From: DATBAK01 sp036787815
Lineage (GTDB): Bacteria; Actinomycetota; Acidimicrobiia; IMCC26256; PALSA-610
DNA length: 12,456 nt
Direction of reading: 5' to 3'
Assembly (NCBI GenBank): GCA_036787815.1
Contig: DAIQOP010000109.1
Location: 1 to 12,456 of the forward strand
Both the position numbers and the translations under genes were made by a program. Under the pieces are notes generated by a model that was not told where the DNA came from, made no database searches, and saw only the letters and a program-made list of their open reading frames with translations. The first letter of the stretch is position 1. Every line of letters begins with the position of its first letter. Below are positions 1 through 6,638 of this stretch, one piece after another.

Positions 1-497
1 AACAGCGACGGTCGGCGCGCGAGCGCCTGCGCGATCAGCAACCGTTGCTGCTCCCCGCCGGAGCACTCGCCGATCGGGCGGCGCGCGTACTCCGTGGCTC
101 CGACCAGGTCGACGAGCTCGTCGATGCGGTGGTGCAGGGCCCGGCGCGTCGCCGTCGGCCAGGGCAGCGGGACTCCCCAGCGGTCACCGTCGAGGCCGAG
201 CCGGACGATGTCGACACCGCGCACCCGCAGCGAGGGATCGAAGCTACGCCGTTGCGGGAGGTACCCGATCTCGTGGGCGGCGGCCCCCGGAGGGCGACCG
301 AGCACGCGGATCTCGCCGGCGGTCGGGGTGATCAGCCCGAGGAGCGCCTTCAGCAGGGTCGACTTCCCGACGCCGTTCGGCCCGAGGATCGCGGCGAACT
401 CTCCCGGCGCGATCTCGAGATCGACGTCGCGCCACACCATGCGGCCGCCGACCACCACCTCGGCCCCGCGCAGTGAGACCACCGGTTGGTCGGTCAC
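1..497 (-). CDS. znuC: Zinc/manganese ABC transporter ATP-binding protein, partial (3' end off the left edge)
   Basis: This is the cytoplasmic ATPase of a metal importer; it hydrolyses ATP to drive uptake of the ion delivered by the lipoprotein encoded just upstream. 165 codons are visible. Seen: Walker A GPNGVGKST at residues 39-47, the Q-loop in GYLPQ with Gln82, and the ABC signature CSGGEQQR at 145-152, which has Cys where Leu is usual. Walker B and the H-loop lie beyond the edge; family members are about 250 residues, so roughly a third is missing. The start is GTG at 497. Its first bases overlap the TGA of the upstream gene (GTGA, 4 bp), and AAGGGGG lies 4 nt upstream, so translation is probably coupled. 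The Q-loop and signature spacing fits the ZnuC/MntB group. The symbol is by family and context; manganese rather than zinc is possible. A permease gene is expected next, off the edge. Confidence 0.92.
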   Translation of the reverse strand, partial: MTDQPVVSLRGAEVVVGGRMVWRDVDLEIAPGEFAAILGPNGVGKSTLLKALLGLITPTAGEIRVLGRPPGAAAHEIGYLPQRRSFDPSLRVRGVDIVRLGLDGDRWGVPLPWPTATRRALHHRIDELVDLVGATEYARRPIGECSGGEQQRLLIAQALARRPSL

Positions 498-1444
498 GAC
501 GCCCCCTTCGCCCGCGCGAGCGCGTCACGGATGCCACGCAGCTCGGTCGCCTGCCACGCCTGGAACGTCGCCCCGGCCGGCACGAGGGTCTCGGTGACCG
601 TCGCCACCGGGATCCCCTCCGCGCGGGCCGCGTCGACGAGCCTGCGCACGTCGGGCGTCGCATTCTGGCGGTTGTACACGAACACCGCGATCGCGTGGTC
701 GGCGATCTGCCGGTTGACGATCGCCGTGTCGCGCGCGCTGGGCTCGTTGCCTTCGGCCACCGCGTCGAGGAACGATTTCGGCGTCTGCATGCGGAGCCCG
801 AGTGCGCCGACGACCGGCGCGACCACGCTCTCGGAGGCGCCGACCGGGGTGCCGCGGTAGCGCTGCTCGATCTGGGCGATCAAGGCCCGGTACGGCGCGA
901 GCCCGGTCGCTTCGTACGCGTCACGTCGCTGCGCGAAATAGCGCGCGTCGGCCGGGTCGAGGCGGGCCAGATCGGCGGCGACGCGCACGACGAACTTCTC
1001 CACACTCGCCGGCGAGTACCACTGGTGGGGATTGCCCCCGACCTCGACCCCGACGAGCTTGCCCACGTCGAGCACGGCGCGGGCCGGCCCCCGGCGACCG
1101 GTCACGCCGCCGACGTCGAGCAGCTTCTGCGCCCAGCCGTCGTATCCGATGCCGTTCACGATCACGTAGTCGGCCGAGGCGACCCGGCGCGCGTCCTGCG
1201 CGGTCGCTTCGTAGTCGTGCGGGTCCGTCGCGGGGTTCGAGATGATGCTCACCACCCGGGCGCGATCGCCGCCGAGCTGCGCGACGATGCTGCCCCAGAA
1301 GTCTTCCGCCGCGACGACCTCGAGCCGCGCACCGGACGCACGACCGGGAGGGGCTCCCGTTGCGCACCCGCCGAGCAGCGGCGCGACGCCGATCAGCACT
1401 GCCGGGCCGACCAGAACCGCGGCGGCCCGCCGGGTGAGCTTCAT
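494..1444 (-). CDS. znuA: Metal ABC transporter substrate-binding lipoprotein (ZnuA/TroA family)
   Basis: This 316-residue protein should bind Zn(II) or Mn(II) outside the membrane and hand it to the permease. The N-terminus is a lipoprotein signal: basic KLTRR, a hydrophobic stretch 8-23, then lipobox LGGC with the lipidated Cys27. Cluster A-I features follow: DPHDYE (His76), GNPHQWYSP (His140), and an ASES segment whose Glu205 lines up with the third ligand, which is His in Zn-binding ZnuA and Glu in Mn-binding PsaA. Glu285 (TVTETL) sits where the family has an acidic fourth ligand. There is no His-rich loop of the enterobacterial ZnuA kind. The ATG at 1444 has no Shine-Dalgarno sequence but stands 6 nt after TACGTT, so the mRNA is probably leaderless. 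It is the first gene of an operon with the ATPase gene and has a Fur/Zur-type dyad in its promoter. Metal specificity is unresolved: the operator suggests zinc, the Glu ligand allows manganese. Confidence 0.93.
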   Translation of the reverse strand: MKLTRRAAAVLVGPAVLIGVAPLLGGCATGAPPGRASGARLEVVAAEDFWGSIVAQLGGDRARVVSIISNPATDPHDYEATAQDARRVASADYVIVNGIGYDGWAQKLLDVGGVTGRRGPARAVLDVGKLVGVEVGGNPHQWYSPASVEKFVVRVAADLARLDPADARYFAQRRDAYEATGLAPYRALIAQIEQRYRGTPVGASESVVAPVVGALGLRMQTPKSFLDAVAEGNEPSARDTAIVNRQIADHAIAVFVYNRQNATPDVRRLVDAARAEGIPVATVTETLVPAGATFQAWQATELRGIRDALARAKGAS

Positions 1445-1450
1445 CCCGAG

Positions 1451-1480
1451 AACGTAGACTGAGAACCATTCTCAGAGCAA
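1451..1480 (-). promoter_or_regulatory. Predicted leaderless promoter of the metal importer operon
   Basis: Read on the minus strand, TTGCTC (1480 to 1475) and TACGTT (1456 to 1451) are separated by 18 nt, and 6 nt separate TACGTT from the ATG at 1444. TACGTT therefore occupies -12 to -7 if transcription begins at the A of the ATG, the arrangement of leaderless actinobacterial promoters (TAnnnT). No purine-rich Shine-Dalgarno sequence occurs before the ATG, which supports this. The -35 match is only partial. Confidence 0.6.
1459..1475. promoter_or_regulatory. Fur/Zur-type operator in the importer promoter
   Basis: CTGAGAACCATTCTCAG is a perfect dyad: 7-nt arms around a 3-nt centre. Its core TGAGAAC-C-ATTCTCA has the 7-1-7 architecture of Fur-family boxes. 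It lies wholly between the proposed -35 and -10 of the metal importer operon, where a bound repressor would exclude RNA polymerase. Given the gene controlled, Zur (zinc-loaded repression) is the most likely ligand. This is inference, since no regulator gene is in the window. Confidence 0.75.
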
Positions 1481-1559
1481 GTTCGCCCAGGACCGTATCT
1501 TCCGTGCCGCCCGGCTCGTTCACCTTCGTGATCGCCCACGCGCACCGGAGTCACGGATC

Positions 1560-1606
1560 GCGAGCGGGATCCCGGGACGCGCTCGCCACCCCGGGCTCCC
1601 GCTCGC
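1560..1606. terminator. Strong intergenic hairpin (17-bp arms), probable U-less terminator
   Basis: The arms 1560-1576 and 1590-1606 are inverted copies with a single mismatch (1570 against 1596) and a 13-nt spacer. Each arm contains CCCGGG next to a GAGCGGGA/TCCCGCTC stretch, so the folded stem would be very stable. The element lies between the end of the hotdog operon (1890, minus) and the importer promoter (near 1460, minus), where an insulating terminator would be useful. Neither side carries a T-run, so on classical criteria it is not a standard intrinsic terminator; high-GC actinobacteria often use such U-less hairpins. It could instead be a structured RNA leader for the small plus-strand gene at 1681. 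Confidence 0.5.
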
Positions 1607-1617
1607 AAATTCTGCGA

Positions 1618-1646
1618 CGGGTCGCAACCTGGTTCGTCGCGACCCG
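1618..1646. repeat. Second intergenic inverted repeat (8-bp arms)
   Basis: CGGGTCGC (1618-1625) and GCGACCCG (1639-1646) pair perfectly around a 13-nt spacer, the same spacer length as in the neighbouring hairpin at 1560-1606. The spacer itself begins with the small dyad AACCTGGTT. The two hairpins are 11 nt apart and probably form one structured unit, either a tandem terminator on the minus strand or a folded RNA leader on the plus strand. Confidence 0.5.
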
Positions 1647-1680
1647 GTTTGGGTCCGGGATGCGCGGGTAGGGCACCTCC

Positions 1681-1866
1681 GTGGGTCAAGCACAGGTCAG
1701 CCGCCTTGCCTCGGCACTCGTCAGGGTCGGGCTCCCGCGCTCCTGCGTGGTCGACACGCTGTGCCGGGAGCTGCGCCTCGCTTCCGAAGCCGCCGAAGCG
1801 GCATGGGCCGACGCGATCGCGCTGCGACTCGCGGCGACGAGCTACCAGGAGCAGAGCGGGCAGTAG
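1681..1866 (+). CDS. Small hypothetical protein, 61 residues
   Basis: I do not recognise this protein. It is the only substantial coding-like frame between the importer and the hotdog operon. The GTG at 1681 is the sole usable start, because an in-frame TAG lies at 1669-1671; a weak AGGG sits 7 nt upstream. By my count roughly five sixths of its third codon positions are G or C, which fits a real gene in this genome. The product is predicted mostly helical and mildly charged, with two Cys (in SCVVDTLC) and an Ala/Glu-rich second half (ASEAAEAAW). There is no signal peptide or membrane segment. It is convergent with the hotdog operon, 23 bp from the end of that operon's last gene, and is preceded by two hairpins. 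No function is proposed. It could be a chance frame. Confidence 0.42.
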   Translation: MGQAQVSRLASALVRVGLPRSCVVDTLCRELRLASEAAEAAWADAIALRLAATSYQEQSGQ

Positions 1867-1889
1867 GAGCGGCGGGCGAACGCGCCGGC

Positions 1890-2717
1890 CTACGCCGCCG
1901 GGCGCGCCGTGACCACGGCCCGGGCCGCAACTCGATCGCGCCCGGTATCGCGCACCTCCACGAGCACGACCACACCGTCGCCGCGCTCGCCCATCACCGT
2001 CGCGGTCGCGCGCACCGGACCCACGCGCGACGGTGCGAGGAAGTGCAGGGCGACATCGGCGCTCTCGACGGGCAGGCCGAGGTGCGCCGCGCCGGCGCGC
2101 TCGGCCGCGACGTCGACGAGCGACGCCGTCACTCCCCCGTGCATGATCCCCCACGGGTTGCGCACGGCATCGGTGATGTCGAGCTCGACGACTCCGGCCG
2201 GTTCACCCGGAACATCGCGGATCCCGAGCCATTCGACGAGCGGCGCCAGCGCGCCCGTCGGGGGCGGCGCCTGCATGTGCGCGGGCCGCGCCCAATGGGG
2301 CGGCCCACCCTCGGGGATCAGCACCGCCGAAGTGAGCACGGCGTCGGCGACGATCGCGTCGTCGGCACCGGAGTCCGTCACCCGCACGTCGGTGACGATC
2401 GCCGCCTTCCCGGCCCGCAGCACGGTGCTGCGCAGACGCATCGGCCCCCGGACGCGACGGGGCGCGAGGGTGAGCGAAAGGTTGGTGGAGACCACCCAAC
2501 CTTCGGGGAGCGCCGCCAGGCCGGCGCAGAACCCGCCGACGTTGTCGCACATCGTGAGCAGCGCGCCGGTGCGGATCCCCCCGCCCGGAGCGCGCAGATG
2601 CTCGTGCAACGGCGACGTCGCCTCTCCGATCACCTCGCCGGCCTCCCAGTCGCCGACCTCGCGCAGATCGACACCCACGTAGCGGGCGACGCTGCGCCCG
2701 TCGTCACCGATCTCCAT
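1890..2717 (-). CDS. Double-hotdog PaaI-type thioesterase-like protein
   Basis: This 275-residue protein has two hotdog folds in one chain, probably an acyl-CoA thioesterase acting in the cytoplasm. The first domain spans about 30-132, with the helix segment GGGIRTGALLTMCDNVGG at 45-62. The second spans about 175-270 and carries the classical PaaI element NPWGIMHGGVTASLVD at 187-202, including His193-Gly-Gly and Asp202. The second half thus looks catalytically competent, while the first has lost the HGG. It is the last gene of the amidohydrolase operon and overlaps the end of its paralogue by 14 bp. The ATG at 2717 has AAGGAG 4 nt upstream, inside the last unit of a 15-bp repeat. Tandem duplication is the likely origin of the pair. 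The acyl substrate cannot be told; phenylacetate or other aromatic acyl-CoA hydrolysis is only one possibility. Confidence 0.85.
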   Translation of the reverse strand: MEIGDDGRSVARYVGVDLREVGDWEAGEVIGEATSPLHEHLRAPGGGIRTGALLTMCDNVGGFCAGLAALPEGWVVSTNLSLTLAPRRVRGPMRLRSTVLRAGKAAIVTDVRVTDSGADDAIVADAVLTSAVLIPEGGPPHWARPAHMQAPPPTGALAPLVEWLGIRDVPGEPAGVVELDITDAVRNPWGIMHGGVTASLVDVAAERAGAAHLGLPVESADVALHFLAPSRVGPVRATATVMGERGDGVVVLVEVRDTGRDRVAARAVVTARPAA

Positions 2718-3621
2718 GCGGCTCCTTCACCGACCGCTCCTGTACCGACCGCTCCTGTACCGACCGCTTGATCGGGCGCGTCGCGACGACGCGCCCGATC
2801 GTCGTGCGCCGGTTCGCGCCCTCGTCGACGAGCGTCACGCGCGCGCTCCCCCACCGAGGCTCGTTGCCGAGGCCGTCGATCGCGGGCCTCGCGATTCCCA
2901 GTACCTCGACCGAGGAGCGAATCGGGCCTTCCCGCGCCAGGGCGAGATAGGTGAGCTGCACCCCGACCGGCTGCAACGGCCGCCCGGCCGCGTGGGAGAG
3001 CGCGACCTCGGCGGCCCGCTCGACGACGGTGGCGACGACACCGCCCTGCACCGCGCCGAGCGAGTTCTCGACGTACGGGTGGGGCTCGAGCTCGACGTGA
3101 CCACCGGCCGCGTCGACGGTGCGCACGCCGAACGCGTCGAGCGCGGGGCCCGAGAATCCCGACGCGCGGCCCGAGATGAACGATTGCGGACCCGTGGCGC
3201 GGTCGGCGGGCATCACCGGATTGCTCGCGCGCCGCGGCAGCACGGCGAAGGTCATCGTGGCGAGCCCGAGCGGGGCCGGGCCCGCGAACAGGTCGACCGC
3301 GAGCACGACCGTCGACCGCCCGGCCCGCAACACGCGGCCGACCGCGTCGATCGCGGCGACCTCGGTCGGCGCGCCCGACAGCTGCAGGTCGAGGTCGGCG
3401 GTCGCGATCCACCCGGGCGCGGCTGCGTAGGCCGCGAGCCCGCCGCCGATCGCGTCGACGAGCGTCGCGAGGATGCCGGCCCGCACACGGCCGTGGCCGT
3501 CGAGCAATGCGTCGGCCACGGGCAGCCGCCCGACGCTCGTGCCGTCCTCGTGATGCTCGACCGTGAGCGCGAGGTCTCGCAGCATGTGTTGCGCCGGGGG
3601 ATACGACGCGTCGAGGACCAC
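2704..3621 (-). CDS. Double-hotdog thioesterase-like protein, paralogue of the next gene
   Basis: This 305-residue two-domain hotdog protein is similar in plan to its downstream neighbour. Domain one spans about 20-128, with GRVRAGILATLVDAIGG at 45-60 and Asp56. Domain two spans about 165-283, with NSLGAVQGGVVATVVERAAE at 186-205. There the usual HGG is QGG (192-194) and the acidic residue is Glu201, so the active site differs from the paralogue's. The chain ends in a low-complexity tail, RSVQERSVQERSVKE, encoded by 15-bp repeats, which the paralogue lacks. The GTG at 3621 follows the amidohydrolase stop by 4 bp. No clear Shine-Dalgarno sequence is seen, so start is supported mainly by spacing; Met13 is an alternative. 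It may hydrolyse an acyl-CoA, or serve as a non-catalytic partner or hydratase-like binder. Confidence 0.82.
   Translation of the reverse strand: MVLDASYPPAQHMLRDLALTVEHHEDGTSVGRLPVADALLDGHGRVRAGILATLVDAIGGGLAAYAAAPGWIATADLDLQLSGAPTEVAAIDAVGRVLRAGRSTVVLAVDLFAGPAPLGLATMTFAVLPRRASNPVMPADRATGPQSFISGRASGFSGPALDAFGVRTVDAAGGHVELEPHPYVENSLGAVQGGVVATVVERAAEVALSHAAGRPLQPVGVQLTYLALAREGPIRSSVEVLGIARPAIDGLGNEPRWGSARVTLVDEGANRRTTIGRVVATRPIKRSVQERSVQERSVKEPHGDR
2721..2765 (-). repeat. Three 15-bp tandem repeats at the hotdog gene junction
   Basis: The units are 2721-2735, 2736-2750 and 2751-2765. The latter two are identical (plus-strand unit GCTCCTGTACCGACC) and the first differs at two adjacent bases. 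Read in the direction of transcription each unit carries AGGAG, a Shine-Dalgarno core, and the last one (AAGGAG) serves the ATG at 2717. The repeats also encode the RSVQE/RSVQE/RSVKE tail of the upstream protein. Confidence 0.9.
2770..2800. repeat. Perfect 14-bp inverted repeat inside a coding region
   Basis: GATCGGGCGCGTCG (2770-2783) and its exact complement (2787-2800) flank a 3-nt loop, CGA. The element lies in the last codons of the upstream hotdog gene, encoding the TTIGRVVATRPI segment, and immediately precedes (in mRNA order) the three repeats carrying Shine-Dalgarno-like cores and the start of the second hotdog gene. Such a stem in the mRNA could slow ribosomes, protect the transcript end or set the ratio of the two products. 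That role is inference. Confidence 0.85.
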
Positions 3622-3625
3622 GGCG

Positions 3626-4843
3626 TTACCGGCGGCGATCGGCGTCGAGATCGAGCCCCAGCATCCGGATCGCGTTCCCGCGCGTGAGCTTGTAGATCAC
3701 GTCGTCGGGCAAGTGCCCCATCAGCGAGATCGCGATCTCCTTCGTGTTCGGCCACGTGGAGTCGGTGTGCGGGTAGTCGGTCTCGAACGTGGTGTTGTCG
3801 ACCCCGACCTTGTCGAGCGAATCGATGCCGTGGCGGTCTCGGAAGAAGCAGCCGTAGACCTGCCGGTAGTAGTACGTGGAAGGCGGCTCGGGAATGATGT
3901 CGCGCACGCCGCCCCACGCGCGGTGCTCCACCCACACGTCGTCGGCCCGCTCGAGGATGTACGGGATCCAACCGATCTGGCCCTCCGAATACGCGAGCTT
4001 CAGGTTCGGGTGGCGCACGAGCACGCCGGAGAACAGGAAGTCGGTGAGCGACGACATCGCGTTGCCGAAGCTCAACGTCGCCTGCACGGCCGGTGGCGCG
4101 TCGGGCGAGGTCGCGGGCATCTTCGACGACGAGCCGATGTGCATGCACACGACCGTCTCCGTCTGCTCACACGCGGCGAAGAACGGATCCCAGTAGCCGG
4201 AGTGGATGCTCGGGAGACCGAGGTTCGGCGCGATCTCGCTGAAGCACACCGCCCGCACACCTCGATCGGCGTTGCGGCGCACCTCGGCGGCCGCGAGCTC
4301 GACGTCCCAGAGCGGGATGATGCACAGCGGGATCAGGCGCCCACCGCTGTCGCCACACCACTCCTCGACCATCCAGTCGTTGTAGGCGTAGACGCACGCG
4401 AGCGCGAGCTCCTTGTCGTTCGCCTCGAGGAAGGTCTGACCGCAAAAGCGGGGGAACGTCGGGAAGCACAGCGATGCGTCGACCCAGTTGAGCTCCATGT
4501 CGTCGACCCGGGCTTTCGGTTCGTAACAGCCCGGCCGCATCTCGTCGTAGGTGATCGGCAGGAGACCCATGTCGTCGCGTTCGAATCCGACCGCGGCCAC
4601 GTGGCGCTTGTGCGGGTACATGAGGCCTTCGTAGAACCAGATGTCGCACGGCGGCCCGTCGTCGGTCAGCGTGTACTCGTAGCGGGTGCCGCCGACGAAC
4701 TTCAGACCGCCGAGGCCGTGACGTTCGACCCGCGGCCCCCGCCCGGCCAGCTTCGCCGGCAGCCACCGCTCGAACAGGTGCGCCGGCTCGACGACGTGGT
4801 CGTCGACACTCACGATCTTCGGGAACGCGCCGTCTGTGGTCAC
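3626..4843 (-). CDS. Amidohydrolase family protein (ACMSD-like, Amidohydro_2)
   Basis: This 405-residue cytoplasmic TIM-barrel metal-dependent hydrolase or decarboxylase belongs to a group abundant in actinobacteria. Seen in order: the N-terminal metal motif VDDHVVEP at 13-20 (with Asp-His in place of the classical HxH), a barrel His in VCMHIGSSS (His235), SEGQIGWIPY with Glu287, and the C-terminal catalytic Asp in ETDYPHTDSTWP (Asp356, His359). Length is usual for the group. The GTG at 4843 is the only start after an in-frame TGA at 4877-4879; its Shine-Dalgarno sequence is weak. It is first of three genes, 4 bp before the hotdog pair, suggesting that its product or substrate feeds acyl-CoA metabolism. 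Family members act on ring-cleavage products or related carboxylates; the reaction here cannot be specified. Confidence 0.9.
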   Translation of the reverse strand: MTTDGAFPKIVSVDDHVVEPAHLFERWLPAKLAGRGPRVERHGLGGLKFVGGTRYEYTLTDDGPPCDIWFYEGLMYPHKRHVAAVGFERDDMGLLPITYDEMRPGCYEPKARVDDMELNWVDASLCFPTFPRFCGQTFLEANDKELALACVYAYNDWMVEEWCGDSGGRLIPLCIIPLWDVELAAAEVRRNADRGVRAVCFSEIAPNLGLPSIHSGYWDPFFAACEQTETVVCMHIGSSSKMPATSPDAPPAVQATLSFGNAMSSLTDFLFSGVLVRHPNLKLAYSEGQIGWIPYILERADDVWVEHRAWGGVRDIIPEPPSTYYYRQVYGCFFRDRHGIDSLDKVGVDNTTFETDYPHTDSTWPNTKEIAISLMGHLPDDVIYKLTRGNAIRMLGLDLDADRRR

Positions 4844-5012
4844 GCCGGCGAGTTTCCCACCGGATCTGACGGGTCGTCACATTCCGGTGTTCGCCCTGCC
4901 GACCAGGACCTTTGCCGGTCGAGCCCGCGCGCCGGGCGGTTGCAGGTTCAGGGGTCATCGCGACGCCTCGTCGAATGCTCGTGACGGTGACCTCCATCCG
5001 AGGGTTTGTCTC

Positions 5013-6638
5013 TCAGGTTCGGACTCGCTGCCAGATCGAGAGCGTCTCTCCGGCGAAGGCAAGGTTGGGCGGGACGACGACGCGTCCGACGAGCGTCGCT
5101 CCGGGCGTCGGTGGCGCAGGTGCAGGCCCGGATATCTGCAGGGTGAGCGTCGTTCCGACCCAGCGTTTCGGCACGGCCAGCGCAGCTGTGTACATGTAGA
5201 GATCTTCGTCAGGCACGCGTACGTCGTATCCGGCGCGGTCGAGTTGCAGTGTGAGCGACTGGCTGTAGTAGCCGTCGACTCTGAGCGGGCCATCGACGAT
5301 GAGGTGTGCTCCTTTCGGGAAGTGGTGCTCGATCGAGCCGGCGAGGTTTTCGGTCGTCGACGCGACGCGCTGGAAGTACGGCGGCGTGTGCATGCCGGAC
5401 ACGGCCAGGGTCGTGCCGAGCAGGCAGAGACACGGCAAAGCGATCAGGCCACCGGCGCGCAGTCGACGAAGCGAGGCGCTCTTGACGGGCGCGCGACCGG
5501 TACGGGCGAACGCACGGACACTGCGTCCGGTCGACCACAGAACGAATGAGACGAGACCAGCGCCGGCGATATGGGCCGGGAGGAGATACCGGGGTTGGAG
5601 CATGGTGTCGTCGACGTGGACCAAGCCGATGGTCGCGGCTCCCAGGCCCGCGAGGCTGATGGCGATGCCGAAGAGCTCGTCGCGCGCTCGTCGGCGCCAA
5701 GCAGCGAACATCACGAACGGGACCAGCGCGAGCAGCACCGGGACTCGTGCGGCAGGACGGTAAAGGTAGACATCGTACGGTTCTGCGACGCGTGTCCATG
5801 CCGGCGGGATCGCAAGTTCGGCGCGTAGCACCTTGACCGCTTGGGACGCCGGCACGCTCGTACTCGATGAGCCGGGACCGGCCTGTTGCACGATTCGGGC
5901 CGGGTTGCTCTGCGAACCGTGCGCGACGACGTCGACGATCATCGGGGCGGCGAGGACGACAGCGACGGCGAGCGCGAGGAGAACTGGTCGCAGCAAGGTG
6001 CGGAGCGCGCCGAGACCGGACCCGATGAGCGTGCTGATCGTGAGCGAGGTCGATGACACCAACACGAGCGCCGCGGCGAAGGGCAGGAAGGCGAGATTCG
6101 CGCCGGCGCACCAGATGCCGAGACCGACGCTGAGTGGCAGGAAGCGACGCTCGCCGATCGCGACGCGCCATGAGACGAACAGCAGGGCGAAAGCGGGGAC
6201 GACCGCGAGATTGGGATTCCACGGCAGCAGCAGCACGACTCCCTCGATGCTGCTCGCCATGATCAACAGCGCGGCAAGGGCGATCACGGCCAGCCCGTTC
6301 GCTTTCCGGCGGGCGAGAATCCAGACCACGAAGCTCGCCCAGGCGCCGTTCCACCACAAGGCCATCGCCGGCGCAGCTGAGGATCGGCTTCCGGCAATGC
6401 GATACGGCAGCCACTCGATCGCGTAGACCCATGGCAGCGGATGGTCGTATCCGCGCGTCGCGGAATAGGGGCCCGACAGTGGGAGGTGTCGGCCGAGATG
6501 ACGCACGATCAGCTCGGCGACGGCCCAGTCCCCGATCACCGGCCAGTTGTTGGCGACCTGCACCACTCCCGCGACGAAGAACACCGCGCCGACCGCGACC
6601 GGCAACGTCACGGTCGGCCGGAACCAGCGCGAACTCAC
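5013..6638 (-). CDS. Polytopic membrane protein, GT-C glycosyltransferase-like
   Basis: This 541-residue integral membrane protein has about ten or more hydrophobic segments, starting with residues 10-29. The first outer loop carries IGDWAVAE (Asp37, Glu42) followed by GPYSATRGYDHP at 56-67. This matches the pattern GPYS...W/Y-x-HP-x-P seen in actinobacterial GT-C-type membrane transferases, where acidic residues of this loop are catalytic. The last ~110 residues after the final membrane span (HTPPYF onward) look like an extracytoplasmic domain. If it is a GT-C enzyme it would transfer a sugar from a polyprenyl-phosphate donor to an envelope glycan or protein. The GTG at 6638 has GGAGG 10 nt upstream. 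It seems to be a single gene, divergent from the methyltransferase. By eye its codons tolerate A/T at third positions a little more than those of its neighbours. Donor and acceptor are unknown. Confidence 0.75.
   Translation of the reverse strand: MSSRWFRPTVTLPVAVGAVFFVAGVVQVANNWPVIGDWAVAELIVRHLGRHLPLSGPYSATRGYDHPLPWVYAIEWLPYRIAGSRSSAAPAMALWWNGAWASFVVWILARRKANGLAVIALAALLIMASSIEGVVLLLPWNPNLAVVPAFALLFVSWRVAIGERRFLPLSVGLGIWCAGANLAFLPFAAALVLVSSTSLTISTLIGSGLGALRTLLRPVLLALAVAVVLAAPMIVDVVAHGSQSNPARIVQQAGPGSSSTSVPASQAVKVLRAELAIPPAWTRVAEPYDVYLYRPAARVPVLLALVPFVMFAAWRRRARDELFGIAISLAGLGAATIGLVHVDDTMLQPRYLLPAHIAGAGLVSFVLWSTGRSVRAFARTGRAPVKSASLRRLRAGGLIALPCLCLLGTTLAVSGMHTPPYFQRVASTTENLAGSIEHHFPKGAHLIVDGPLRVDGYYSQSLTLQLDRAGYDVRVPDEDLYMYTAALAVPKRWVGTTLTLQISGPAPAPPTPGATLVGRVVVPPNLAFAGETLSIWQRVRT

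Noticed and set aside
473..1462. Long plus-strand open frame opposite the metal-binding lipoprotein gene
   Set aside because: Its product is Arg/Asp-rich low complexity typical of antisense frames in high-GC DNA, while the minus frame has lipobox and family motifs.
3563..4984. 473-residue plus-strand frame opposite the amidohydrolase
   Set aside because: The amidohydrolase motifs on the minus strand are unambiguous; this frame has no recognisable domain and a biased R/V/E/D/H composition.
4844..5012. Terminator or promoter in the gap between the GT-C-like gene and the amidohydrolase gene
   Set aside because: Only a 5-bp stem (GCCCG/CGGGC at 4923-4937) and no TAnnnT at a useful spacing; too weak to call.
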